Assembly: GCA_035582835.1 (NCBI GenBank) | Contig: JAYKAV010002798.1 | Location: 558,001-622,000 of the forward strand | From: Phoebastria nigripes | Taxonomy: Eukaryota > Chordata > Aves > Procellariiformes > Diomedeidae | Reading direction: 5' to 3' | DNA: 64,000 nucleotides | Shown: positions 49,238 to 61,545 of the stretch, piece after piece | Layout: each line of letters starts with the position of its first letter | Position numbering within the stretch: position 1 is the first letter of the stretch | Translations under genes and position numbers: made by a program | Notes under the pieces: model-generated | What the model was told of the DNA's origin: nothing | Seen by the model: the letters and a program-made list of their open reading frames with translations, nothing else | The model's database searches: none

Positions 49238-51270
49238 CTGCTCCCAACTTGTGAATACTTGTTAGTTAATGGAAAGTTGCAGATGTAAAGATCAGCTCTT
49301 AATTTCATGCCAACAAATTAATACAGCAATGTGGTACTGTCTTTTCCACAGGTGTGTGTGTGTACTAGGACTGTCTGAACCTCACTGTAACTAATAGCCC
49401 CTATATAATTTGGAGAAGAAATCTTCAATGGAAGACCCCCAGGGAATAAATGGGAAGTCTGTAAGTAAACAACTTGTCAGTCCTGAGAAAAAAAGTTATG
49501 GCTTTTAAAGTGGTAATCATTTTGGTTGCAACCAAGTGGCTGGAAAGTTTTAGAAAGCTACATGCACTTTTAATGATTGGAAGCAGTGAATGATGACATT
49601 CATTGAGAGGTGGAGGCTTCTGCTAAAGCTACAGAAAATAAGTATAGATTTAAAAATATTTGTCTTCAATGATTCATGTTACAAAATGATGGTTGTTGCT
49701 TTCTCTAAGAAATATTCGGCTTGCTGCATTTATATTGTTAACATTTTGATCTGTTAGAGAGTTTTCATCCCGTTATTTGAAGGTATTTCTCTCTGCCTAT
49801 GTGAATATATGCAAATACTGCTTCTGGGAGAAGCGGGTGCAACTCCTAGCTGCAAAGTCTTATGAACAGTGGCAAAATTTGTGTTAAAAAGCATACCTTT
49901 AGCAGCATTGTTGTTTCTTGTAAATGCCTGTTTATAAAGTCACAATAGTAAGAGATTTTGCAAACTACCAGACATGGTTAATAATAATATATTTGAAATA
50001 ATATTTCATGCACGGTCAAATGATTAGTATGTGTTACGGATTTGTTAGTTTAGTTTGTGATATCATTCTTGGCACTCAGTGAATATCAAAATGCGACATA
50101 TATGTTTTTATTCTGGATTGTTTTAACAGAAACGGTGCACATTGAAATTGCCTTATTTTTACCAGTTGTAAAATAACTCCAAAAACTACTATTTAGTAAA
50201 TTTGATTAGATTTATTTCCTGCATTTTTTTCTGGTTTGTTTGTTTTCTACATTTGACAGTACTCCGCATCATCTCTCACTCTTCCCCTTGTACATGCAGT
50301 TTCCCCGATGCTTGTGTTAGTTCTTCACATAGCAACAGAGTAGAAAGAACTAAGCCACCTAACAATAAGCCTGTTGTGTTGCGTGTTTTTGTTACACTTC
50401 TCGCCTAGTGTCATTTTTACTGTCTGAAGCAATATGGCTTTGATTATTTTCCAATGTTCATTTGTTCCACAGTCTGTCTCTATGTGTGCATTTGGGTATT
50501 TATCCATCGCTGCTACAGCAATGTGTGAAAAAGACCAATTCACTCCTAGAGAAAGGGGTGGCCATGGTTACCAACTGGTGCTAAACAGGGATGGTCCTCT
50601 TTGCAGTTGCAGTCCCAGAGCTTTCAGCAGCACCCAAGCCCAGTCCTTGTTCTATTCGGGATCAGGCTTTCCTCTATGCATGAAAAGCCATTCCCTGAAG
50701 CTGCTGGGATTTTTTGTGGCTTCCACTGCAATGCTGCCTCTCTGTATGCCCAACATAGCCTGGGCTTCGTGTGCTGTGGTGGGTTTGGGTCTGGTAATCG
50801 TACGCTGGAGCTGTATGTAATGACAAATGTAACTGTCACTTAACATAACAGGAGTATTAAGGGAAATATTTGTTCATGGTTTGGCACCACCAGCACTCCT
50901 GTTGGGGTTATTCATTCCATTCCTTCCTTTCACCACTTAGTCCAGAGAGCCTGTAAAACACTTCATCTGCTCAGAATTTCCCTTCACATTACCCAAGTGG
51001 GTGGTAGTCATGGATGCTATCAGGATTATCAAAATCTAAACCAGTAACTGCTGAATAGACTTGCTGCATCGACAAGCACGCAGGCTTCTGTTAACGGCAA
51101 GAACTGAACAGCCCAAAGGTATATGACACAGGGCAGAAGTACCACCGAGGGGTGTGACTCTTCTGATTGCCATATCATTGGATAGGTTTAAAATTGGGGT
51201 ATTTAACTGGTGAATCAAATCCTGCAATTAGGCCTCACTTTAATTCATTCATAATTGGACAGGCTGCTGC

Positions 51271-51275
51271 ATTTG
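51271..51275. repeat. left target-site duplication of the LTR
   Basis: ATTTG directly precedes the LTR end TGTCG. It pairs with GTTTG at 51851-51855 with four of five bases identical, as expected for a 5-bp duplication with one later change. Confidence 0.7.
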
Positions 51276-51400
51276 TGTCGTGGTTTAACCCCAGCTGGTA
51301 ACTAAGCACCACACAGCCGCTCGCTCGCTCCCCCACCATGGGATGGGGGAGAGAATCAGAAGAGTAAAAGTGAGAAAACTCGTGGGCTGAGATAAAAACG

Positions 51401-51406
51401 TTTAAT
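51401..51406 (-). terminator. LTR polyadenylation signal ATTAAA
   Basis: On the minus strand CCTATTAAACG lies about 185 bp downstream of the LTR TATA box, the expected spacing for U3-R-U5 layout. It could end transcripts entering from the right. Confidence 0.6.
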
Positions 51407-51586
51407 AGGTAAAGCAAAATCTGCACACGCAAGCAAAGCAAAACAAGGAATTCATTCACTACTTCCCATCAGCAGGCAGGTGTTCAGCCATCTCCAGGAC
51501 AGCAGGGCTCCATCACACATAACAGTTACTTCGGAAGACAAACGCCATCACTCCAAACGTCCCCCCTTCCTTCTTCTTCCCCCAGC

Positions 51587-51592
51587 TTTATA
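51587..51592 (-). promoter_or_regulatory. LTR TATA box
   Basis: The minus strand reads GCAATATAAAGCTGGG. Its position about 260 bp from the U3 end fits an LTR promoter pointing leftward. Activity is unknown. Confidence 0.6.
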
Positions 51593-51850
51593 TTGCTTAG
51601 CATGATGTCATATGGTATGGAATATCCCTTTGGTCAGTTTGGGTCAGCTGTCCTGGCTATGCTCCCTCCCAGCTTCTTGTGCACCTGGCAGAGCACGGGA
51701 AGCTGAAAAGTCCTTGACTAGTGTGAACACTACTTAGCGACAACTAAACATCAGTGTGTTATCAACATTCTTCTCATACTAAATCCAAAACACAGCACTA
51801 TACCAACTACTAGGAAGAAAATTAACTCTATCCCAGCTGAAACCAGGACA

Positions 51851-51855
51851 GTTTG
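51851..51855. repeat. right target-site duplication of the LTR
   Basis: GTTTG directly follows the LTR terminal CA and matches ATTTG at the left edge in four of five bases. Confidence 0.7.
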
Positions 51856-54800
51856 CAACAGTCAGTTGACCAACATGGAGATTTCTTAAAAGCAGTTGTC
51901 AGAAGGCAAAATATTCTCAGTGAAAATAAAGAAGATGGTGTGAACACTGTTTTTGTTTATTCTGCTCTCTGTGTGCGCATGCAAGAAAAGAAAGANAGAG
52001 AGGGTGAGGGATAGATTAACACTGCAATTACAACACAGAAACCAAAAGCTGTTCGGGATTTAGGATCCCAAACATATGTAGCGACTCCTAAAACCTGGTG
52101 GTAGTCCATAGGAAAAGAGGAAAACTTTTCTACAAGCACCAGTTGAAAGGTACTTTAATTTTGGAACTGGCCAATGCAAACTATGCTGTGGAAGCAATTT
52201 CAGGTACACGTGGGTAAGGGAGGAGCTTTATTCAACAACTGAGAATTGAAGGTGTATAATGTTTTAGGAAAATAGAGCTAGATGGACGACAGAGGAAGGA
52301 GAAGGAGAAGGAAAAGGAAAATGAAAAAAGTTTATCAGACAACACTATGAGAGAGTAGAGAAGTAGGTACTTTGCCACTGTCTTTGGCCAAGATTTCTCT
52401 GTTAGATGAGAAAGAGGATGATGTTTTACATGGGAATGCGGCCCATCAGTGTTAATGTGCACAAGAGGGTACCATGGTAAGCCCAGTAGACTAAATTCTG
52501 CTCTCTGTTACACTTGTACAGGGGAGAGGGGATTTTAGCATCTAAGCAACACTTTCATCACCTGGAGAAATGGTCCTAATGGTACCATCATGTGTTTGAT
52601 GATTGACATTCTGCAGGAACTGACTTGGGAACTTGTGCTTGCAAACTTGAACGCTACGTCTGCCCCTGCCTTTCTTTTACTAGGTGCCTGAGAAAGAAGA
52701 ATAACACAAATCTGAGGCTGGCTAGACAGAGGATATCAGTGTATTATCCTGTTTGAAAAAGTCACCAATGTTCAGTTTCTTTCTTTCCAAGTCCAGAAAA
52801 GGCTTTGAAGCTTGTTTGCTAGTGATATATGCACCTATTAAAGATGTTCCACTCGTGTTTTATCAAGCTAAAACAAGAGTTCTTGAGTCTTTGTAATTGG
52901 TGGGTTATTTTTAATTTGCATCTCTGTATTAATAAATTGGTTGTTGATTTCAACCCCATTTGTCAGTAAAGCAGAGATCTCAATGGCAACCAAGATCTTG
53001 TAAGTTCCTACAACTGGGCTGCCTCAATGACTGGGTTTTTTCTTCTCAAAGGCTCAAAATGCCGTGCTGCTCACCTCGCTGATGTTTCTGTGGATGTACC
53101 TCTTCGCTTGATTGACTTTGGAGCAAACACCAACAAAGCAGTATTATTTGGCTTGCTACTGAAATCTGCAAGTCTGATACATAGCCAACATGTTTAGACT
53201 TTCAAGTGCCATGCATAGGGTTGCATCTTATGCCAGATTTGATATACCCGTACTCCAATCTCCGTTTGAGTTTGTAAGCCTTGTTCTTCACCATCCTGAG
53301 GGAGCTTTTCTGCCTGCCCGTCATTTGCAATGAGTCCCACTGCTCACCTGAGAAGAAAAAAACCACATCTTGTTTTAAATATATTTGAGATTAAAATGTC
53401 AGTTTGGATGTTAGAGAAATTCTGATTGTAAGGAAACTGAGAATGGGTCACAGCACGTCTTATACCAAATTGATTTCAAAAAATTGATGTAGAATTATTG
53501 TGGCTTACATTTGTGGTAGGCCAAATCTCTGCCACTCCCAAACTTGGCATTGGCATGAATGCGTTGCCCTATAAACCTTCTAGAAGCCCTAGAAACATGA
53601 CAAACATTGATAATTGGAAGATTCTGGCTTGATATGCCTGAGGTAGGTTTACACCTGGGTTAGAGGTACCCTGATGACAACTTTTTAAAAACCTCCAAAA
53701 GGGCATTGTAGAGGTAAGCAAGCATTTTATTTCATTTAATTTGGCTATTGATTTTTAAAATAATGCATATTTTTTACTCATTTGCAAGATTCAGCAAAAG
53801 GAAGTTTTCACAAGTAAATATTAGCAAGTTTTCAGCAATTGCTATACCCTCTGGGAATATTTTGGAGGGTATTTCTTCCCCATCAGTCTCTCTTTGGTAG
53901 CGATGTTAGGTTATTATATAGCATAAAATACTTTTCATTCCTACCCCGTCCAGGCTCATAGTTGAAAATTCTCATTGTAGAATTGTACACAAAGAAGTAT
54001 TTTCAGCATCGAGTATTTTTGATGATGAACTTTGCCCATCTGGAAAACAGAGCGAAGACTCTGAGGCCCTCAGCAGTCAAGTTAGATCCAAACAGAGTGT
54101 ACCCAATGAGCCAAGAAAGGAGGTGCTCGTAGTCTGCTTCAGCAGTTAATCTTCTCCGATTCCCCCTGCAGCCCCCAAACCTCAGCTTTTGGTCGGTGCT
54201 CTGGGCAGCCTGGCTGCATACTTCCAACTTCTTGCTCCTCCCTGCTGCTTGCCGGACACCGCTCTCCTGCTCACCCCATGCCATTATTGGAGAGTGGCAC
54301 TTGCACCAAAAATTCACCTCATACGTCCACTAATGGAAAGATGCAGAGCGAGTAGCTTGTTTCAGCAAGAAAAGGGCGGGGGGGGGGGAACCAAACCAAA
54401 AAACATCCAGCACCTGGCTGCAGCAAAATAATGAATTTTGCAGCAAACATGCGAGATTCTGTGGAATCTTGGAAAAACGCCAGACTCCACGACCACAGAA
54501 ATGCTGAGTCCATGGGGCCCAGAGAGAGATGGCTGGGGCAGTTCACATCTCTCCGTCTTTGTTTCAAGCTCTTTGCAGTCTTACTGAGGCATCAGATTAC
54601 ACTCTCTTCACATTTTCAAGGTTATCTTTGCTACCAGAAGGGCTAGAAAGTTCATTTTGTTTCGAGGCGAGCTGGGATTCGGCGGCGCGGCTCTCCAGCC
54701 CAGGAGTGGTTTCAGAGGCCACCGCCGCGGTGGTGGCACGGCTGCGCCTGTGGGCATGGCTGGTGACAGCCAGACACAACCTTGGGGTTTGAACAACCTC

Positions 54801-57800
54801 ATCAATGGCATGTTTGTCGTGCTGTCACACTACCTGTTTGTCACATTAGGGAACAAAGTCTATGAGGAAAATGGGTGAAAATACAAGTATTTTACCTTCA
54901 GTTGAAAACTCATAGCATCGTCACCTGTGAAAATCATGTATATTGGTGCTACCTCAGTTTCTCTCAAAGGCTGGCACAGCACTGTACTCTCTTCTGCGTT
55001 CCCTTGCTATTCTGAAGAAATGTGTGACACGCTTCCTTTTTGGAAAGCTCTGCAAGGCAATAACCAACAAGCACCATGCAATTGCAATCTGTAACTGAGC
55101 CTATAAAATGTAATCGCCTGCACCCTTCCCACTCCCCTTCCCCTCTCTATCTGCAATTGGTAGGATATTGGAAACATAAGCCACAAAACCCACTTATAAC
55201 ACTCGGTAAGTGTCAAAAATAATGAACAGCCGGAACTAGCTGATGTATTTAAATTCCCCAAATTGAAATGAACTGCTGCTAGGCAGTCTATGGTAACTGC
55301 TCAATCAGTAACTATTAGTAGAATTTTTTCTCTAAAAACATTTTGGTGAAAATACTCCTGAAAATTGTAAGCTGTTTGTGGACAGTTTGAAGAGCATACC
55401 TTATTTGCTACAAACTATTCATTCAGCTGGGTTTGCAATAACGCCACGGAGGAATTCTTGTTACTTAAAATGTACTTTTCCTAATTGGTGGCAGAAACCC
55501 TGCAGTGCCGTAGGCAACGATGCTTGCAGCACTGACAGAAGTACTTCTACCCACAGCTTGTAGTGTTGGGCATATTCAGCTTTGCAGAACCAGAGCCTAA
55601 ACACAGCATTCACCGTAGCTCTTATTTTTAATGACCATTTGTAATTTTCTGCCAATGATACCAGAAACTAATCCCACCGCCAGCGTAACTCTTAGTGCGT
55701 TTTCTGCACACACGCACATCAGCGCTGACCTTATGGTCCCGGCTTTAGGAGCAGGACAGAGACCTTGCAGGGATTTCGTTGGGGTCTGTCAACAGACGCC
55801 ACCATTGATCTTAGCTACAAACCCTCTTTTCCTCAGAGAGGTGGATCTTTGTCTTAGTTATGGTGTGAGGCATTTTTAGATCACCTTATAAAAATGGGTA
55901 TATAATGGGTATATAAAAAATACACAATCCATCTGACTCTTTCCAGCTGCTATATACGTGCACTGTATGCATACTGTTCTGCGTGAAGTCTCTTCTTGAA
56001 AGTCTTGATGAAGTTGTAGCTTAGCCCTTAACAGTAAAAAGCAAACTGCCAGTGAAGTTTATTTTCTTTTTTACTAGGTTTTCTGGACCATTGTTCCGCT
56101 CGAGGAGCCATGTTTGTTAGTTTTGGCTCTCTGACTTTTCTTCCTTAAGGATAAACTCTCCTTAGGCAGTTGTACAACTATGCACTAAAAGACTGCATAG
56201 CAGTTTATTCACAGCCCAAGCTCCAGCAGAATTCAACTGTGTGACTTCCTGGCTTAAGCGGGGGTGCATCCGTAATGTAAATACCTACTTGATTTTGTGG
56301 AAAACCAGGAGGTTTTTTGTTTGTTCTTGTAAAAGATTCCTGCTGGAAGCTTAACTTTAAAGTTGGCATCCAGCCTTCTCTGCTGTGACTCGGATACTGA
56401 TCTGATTTTGTGCTTTCATGAACATTTTTATATTTTAAAATTTTTAATTCAACATTAGCTTTGCTTACAAGCTACAGAGCAGAATAAAATCGCATTACAA
56501 ACATTGTAGTATTAGATTTTATCACCATTTATTTCTTCTCGTCTGCCCAGGGATTTCTACATGTTCGGTAGAACTAATTTGCAGTCAGACACTGAGGTCT
56601 TCTAGAAGGCCAGCAGGCTCCACAAACTAATTTATCCAAATAACCAATCCCTCATAGGCCAACCGTAGAAGGACACCAAAATGGCCTAAGCAGGCAAAGC
56701 CCCCTTTTGAAGTCTGGAATGTTTTGACTGACTTGAAACAGGCAGCAGGAATGAAGGGATAATTTTCAGTGACCCATGGGACTTTTTTGCCATTTTCGAA
56801 TATTAGGTAAAACAAAGAGAAATTGCTTGTTCTAATTTAGAAAGACTTAGCAATCCGGAAGGTAACCAGACTCAGAATTGAGTACTAAGGTATAGAGCTG
56901 AAGTTTACTCAATGCATTGAGGGTTTGCGTTTGTATATATAGTATTTACACACCCACATATACACACACGGCTTTACTTATACATGCACATACCTAAACT
57001 GTTTTTTGAATTNCACTTTTATAACGAAACTTTAGTACAGCATATATCTATGCAATATTAAGTGAACTACCTGAAACACTGTTCTTAAGTACATACTGGT
57101 TTTCTTGAAACAATCATTTTTAATTAGAAGGACGTGTTTTTGTTGCTGCTTCAAAAGCTGGGATACTCACTCAGATGCCAAGACTTCCATGCCATACCTG
57201 TTTTCTTACGCCCCCTGTCCTGGTGCCATTCAAGTAAATGTGGAAATTAATATAATTTTTAAGTGAGTTTTCTAGTCTAAAGTAGTCTTGCAGGCACAAA
57301 GGGGAAGTATTTTGATGCATACATAAAAACACAATTTTCTATGAACACTCCTGGGGAGAGGGAGAGAATGTGAGTATTTAGGAACAAAATTAAAACATTA
57401 CAGATCAGGTACTTCATGTTCAGCTGCTTGAATGTGTATCTTAAAGACAGCATGGAGCAATCTCACAGATTTCAGCAAGTTCTTTAAAGACACGCTCTTG
57501 TAAATTTTGTCGCAAATTTACTATGCAGATTTATATGTGATAGATCCAACCCTGTATTTAGCAACACTAATGATACAGACCAACTCCAGCTCTCAGCTTC
57601 GTCCCCATGCCATTGACTCACAGATAAGCTGGAGCTTCCTAGGAGAAAGTGTTGTCTGTAAGGAGGAATCACTAAGCCAGTAGTGAAGCTTCTCTACCCA
57701 TGCTTAATAGAAGTACGTGTCCTTAAAACAGTATTTCGGCAAGGATTTTGGTCACCAACTCACCCTTTTCCTTCCGACATCTTCGGCGGTTCTTGGGAGC

Positions 57801-59505
57801 TGTACAGATACAACACTCGGGGTTAAGGGAGAGGGTAAATGCCATCTCCTGCGCACTCACAGTGAGGTTACAGGCTTAGGGGTCTGCAGAGCATTGCTGT
57901 GGGGCTCACATGTGTGTCCTGGTAACTTTATGGATAGCAATTTTAAGCTGGCAGTTTAAAGTTGGCACTTAAAGCTTTATGGTACTTGGTTGGGCTATAG
58001 CTATTGCTGGTATTGCTCTTACGTACACAGCAAACTCCTAGTTTTAGTCTGTTATTTTACATGGGGTATTGAAATATAAGTTCCTCCTGATTTCCGATTT
58101 CTCTGAAATATTTATGCTTAGTATTGTCCTATGGTAATAGACAAATATGACAGAGTGACAGAGAAATCCTGTTTAAGTGCAGTTTTCAATCTTATATATA
58201 CTGACCTCGGATTAGTGAATTTCAGAAACATGATGTTTAAATTAATGTTATTTTGGTGTGAGTGTATATATGTGTGTCTGTGTGCATGGAATGTATTAGA
58301 TTAAATTAAGTTATGTTCCAGCTTTTACTTGAGGAATATAATTTTGTTAGTAGTTAATAATGTTAATGCCATGATTTTCTCATATTATGTTTACATATAT
58401 GGCTACAGTAAAATCAAATTATATTTGCTGGGGGTAAGATTAGTCAGTCAAGGACCTGTTTACAACAGGAGAAATTAAAATTCAGAGTTTGTAGGAAAGA
58501 GATGCTTCTCTGTTTCTGTCTGCCTTGCTTTAGCTATGTTGTCTAGACTGTCCTGGAAGTCGTAGACTCACTGGTCTCGCGGTCCGTGCGCATAGCACAG
58601 CAGCAGAGTCTGGCAGCGAGTGGGGGGCTTCGTAGGGATTTCTCATCAATCACATAGAATTTGTCATTCTGACATTTTTGGCATTCAAAGCCTTATATTC
58701 TGCCACCAGCGTTCACATAGGGTGAACTTTCCATCGTACCAACAATGCACCTATACAACTGTGCAGTGCAGCAGATGGGAGAAAATTTCTTCCCAGCTCC
58801 TATGGTGATCAGCTTATACCCCGAAGCACAGGATTTGATTATCCTGATTATAATTTACGGAGCTATAAATGTTGTTAATGGTCATGAGTCAATGAATGAA
58901 ATTGCTTGAAGATAAAAAATTGCTTATTTTTTTCTCAATATCTGTTTTAAAAGGAGCAAGTAGGAGAGTAAGTCATTTCAGGCACACTTTCACACTGTCC
59001 TTATGCAGCGGAGTAATTTTTAAATATTATCTAAGTGTTACATTTGGGCAAAATGAATGGGGATTAAAAGAGAGGTTTTAGAGTAAGCACTGCTTGGGTG
59101 CTTGTAGATCAGGCATTTGCTCTTGCTGAATGTGTGTTTAGTACTGTAGATATTTTTAGGAAAGTAAGCATGATCTATTTTTTATTTTATTTTTATTCTT
59201 AATAATTGGACATATTTTTCATGTTTGACCACCCTTTTAGGCCTGTAAATAATTTAAAAGATCTAAAAGTATCTCTGTATTCAGAATCAACTAGTTAAAT
59301 GCTTATATGCCTTGCTTTCACCTTCAGTTATTTGTACATGAAAAAAGAATCTAAATTTAGGGATGGCCTGTTTCATTTCTATTTTTCTACTCTAGTTTGA
59401 AGCATTAGGTTTTTTGGGAACAAAGTATATTTAGTGGTAGGCTGATAGGTACATCAGATTTGTGTCATTTGCAACAATATTTTGGAAAGGGAGAAGGTGT
59501 AAGAT
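51856..59505. other. AT-rich non-coding stretch, no gene recognised
   Basis: No gene or repeat family is recognised. Contents: a purine-rich AGGAAGGAGAAGG tract at 52291-52330, an 11-G run at 54378-54388, a tandem ATGGGTATATA duplication near 55.9 kb, ambiguous bases at 51996 and 57013, and short TG/TA-rich stretches near 56.95 and 58.26 kb. A small CpG-containing patch lies at about 54.66-54.75 kb. Confidence 0.5.
52291..52330 (+). repeat. purine-rich (GGAGAA)n-like tract
   Basis: AGAGGAAGGAGAAGGAGAAG continues into GGAAAAGGAAA. A short imperfect purine repeat. Confidence 0.8.
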
Positions 59506-59840
59506 CTATGTTTTATTTTTCTCCGGTTTTAGTAAGGCATTGTAAAAGCCAGGTGGCACATCAAGCAGGTTTATATAATGCAGACACTGCATAAATCCTC
59601 TGCTCAGTCCCTGGAAGGGCTGTATGCTGCCATTATGCTTTCTATAAACAGAAGACAAGCACACTGCCAAATCCTTGCAGCACTGGACACCAGCTCTTTC
59701 TGTTCTTAGTTTGTCTTGTTTATTGTTGCTCAAAGACTGTCTTATTTGCCAGTATTGCGTGCGCTTTTGATCGCCAGGAGCAAAGCATATCTTGCACTTC
59801 TTGGTAGCTGGACTCTCCATTTTCTCAATTTCTTCTCCAC
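59506..59840 (-). other. candidate terminal exon, minus strand
   Basis: On the minus strand TTTATTTAAAATTGCAG is an acceptor-like sequence (AG at 59842-59841). The following frame stays open for about 110 codons and ends TAG at 59506, with an AATAAA polyadenylation signal overlapping the last codons. Part of the peptide reads PATKKCKICFAPGDQKRTQY; I know no family with it. The layout fits a 3' terminal exon of an unknown or lncRNA transcript, but may be chance. It lies just left of an antisense CR1 copy. Confidence 0.3.
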
Positions 59841-60029
59841 CTGCAATTTTAAATAAAATAATTGCCTCCAATTAGTGTAATTAATTTGACAGTATTTTGG
59901 TCTGACTAAGGAGAGTTAAAGACAATAGCTACTCAGAAGCAAACACTTTTGGGACTGGACAGGAAAACAGGAGCCTTGTATGACAGCTTGAAGAACACTC
60001 AGATTTGGACTGGCAGAGAAGAGCAAGAG

Positions 60030-61545
60030 GTATGTAAGAGCCACTACATTGGGTTAGACAACATAACGTAGCTTGCTGTTCTGCATCTAGCAGGGACCAG
60101 CAGCAGACATTTAAAGAGAGTAGGAGAAACAGAGCAAATCCTGCTTTTGATAGGATAGAAGATACATCCGAACCATTGTGTTTAATGCTGTCCTTCATGA
60201 ACTTGCTTTTATTTGGACATGTTTATGCTTTAAGCCTCTGTAGCGATGAGTTCCACAAGTTAATTATGCGTTTTCTAAGAAAGTCTTTTTGTTGTTTTAC
60301 GCTTGCTGCCTAATAACTGCAGCAAAAACATGGGGGTGTTAAGTTTTCCTGACGTGAGAAATAATGGATTGTCAGTCTCTGTTCACTTCCTGCAGTCTCA
60401 TTCCTGATTCTCTAGACTCCTGTTGTTTTCACGATGCTGAGGTGTCTCTTCCAAGCTGAAGAGCCTTGTTTTTTCCTGAGGCTGCTGCTGAGCTTTGTGT
60501 GAGAGATTCGAGATGTGAGCACTCTGGCTTTATGATGTTTTCTGTTTTACTCTGTGTTTCCTTCCTAATAATTTTTAACACTATATCCACCCTTTTGACT
60601 GCCATTGGCCACTGAGCTGTTGTTTTCAGAAAATTATTGGCAACAACTCCAAGATCTCTTTCCTGGGAACAGCAGTTAATTTAGCACTTATCCTTGCCCA
60701 TCGTCAGTTTGAGTTGTCTTTTACTTTGCATTTATCAACACAGAATTTCACCGGTGCTTGTCGTGTGTAGTCACCATGATGGCAGTTCTCTGTAGGCAGC
60801 TTTACTTTGAGCTGGCCTGAGTAGTTGAGCAAATTTATAACCTTGCTGTTTGCCATCTTTTCCAGGGCATTTATGTTTAATAGAGCAGGTTGTTTTGGAA
60901 TTCCCCTAGTAATGTTGTGAAAACTGCCCACTTATTTTCTTCCATCCTTTAAATAGTAATTCATGGCAGACCTTTTATTTTACCTTGTGACAAATTGTTT
61001 AAGATCTTTTGGCTTGTGAGAGCTTTTCAGAAATCTAAATATACTACATTAACCAAATCATCCTTATCCAAATAATCATTAACTCCTTACAGAATCACTA
61101 GTAATCTTGAAGTTATGACTTCTCTTTACAAAGCCATGCTTTCTTTTCCCCATTACATCATATTCCCGTGTGTCTACCAATTCTCTTGTTTATTGTAGCA
61201 GCTGATTTGATCATGCTTCCATTGTTTTAGAGCTCTTGGGTGAACTCTTGGGTCTGGGTGTTTTGTGCTTCTTCATTTTGTTAATCTGCCCCAAAGCTTC
61301 CTCTGCTAGTACTTTGGTTTAGAGTTGTCAAGGTCTTCTCTTCTTGCATAGTGAGTATCATGCAAATAGTTCATTTAGCTTTTCTGCAATGGTCCTGTCT
61401 TGACTAAGCATTCCTTTATTACCACAGGCAAATGTTGGCTTTTTGCATGTTTCCCATGAAGTTTTTACATTAATCTGAGCCAATAGCAATTGGTTCTTCA
61501 GGCCTTTTTTTGTCCTGTGTTCTCCTGGGTTTGCATTTGAATCTA
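60030..61545 (-). mobile_element. decayed CR1-type LINE, antisense, about 1.5 kb
   Basis: The minus strand carries CR1 landmarks in order from right to left: a segment reading DRTIAEKLNELFA near 61.4 kb, a degraded 'SPGPDG...HPRAL' region near 61.25 kb, 'HGFVK-like' near 61.13 kb, VVYLDF followed by a stop near 61.05 kb, GIPKQPALLNINAL near 60.89 kb (CR1 GVPQGSVLGP region), and KFCVDKCKV near 60.74 kb. The 3' end near 60.03-60.06 kb reads GTTGTCTAACCCAATGTAGT, matching the CR1 terminus. Stop codons, frameshifts and the missing catalytic aspartate pair show it is inactive. It is an old sauropsid-type subfamily; the exact name is not claimed. Confidence 0.85.

Larger units (their letters stand above)
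44366..51270. other. AT-rich non-coding stretch, no gene recognised
   Basis: No recognised gene. Contents: a pyrimidine tract with 18 T at 45475-45492, a GC-richer patch at 46.19-46.74 kb with a 165-codon frame, two conserved-looking blocks (47.64-47.86 and 49.09-49.24 kb), an A-rich tract at 49.03 kb and ambiguous bases at 48501 and 49057. The region at 50.4-50.85 kb has a 128-codon frame with no family resemblance. Confidence 0.5.
51276..51850 (-). mobile_element. avian endogenous retrovirus solo LTR, antisense
   Basis: The 575-bp block starts TGTCGTGGTTTAACCC and ends GAAACCAGGACA on the plus strand. Read on the minus strand it begins TGTCCTGGTTTCAGCTGGGA and ends GGGTTAAACCACGACA, a long terminal repeat I know as frequent in neoavian genomes. 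It has TG...CA ends, a TATAAA (51592-51587), an ATTAAA polyadenylation signal (51406-51401), and flanking 5-bp repeats ATTTG/GTTTG. No internal viral genes or second LTR are present, so it is a solo LTR left by recombination. A 5-bp duplication would suit an ERVL-like origin, but the class is not certain. It carries no coding capacity but could act as a leftward promoter or polyA site. Confidence 0.9.

Noticed and set aside
51276..51850. A fuller provirus around the LTR
   Set aside because: No internal viral gene, primer-binding site or second LTR is seen in the flanks; target repeats flank the LTR directly, so it is solo.
54378..54388. Run of 11 G as a G-quadruplex
   Set aside because: A single run without further spaced G runs; a homopolymer.
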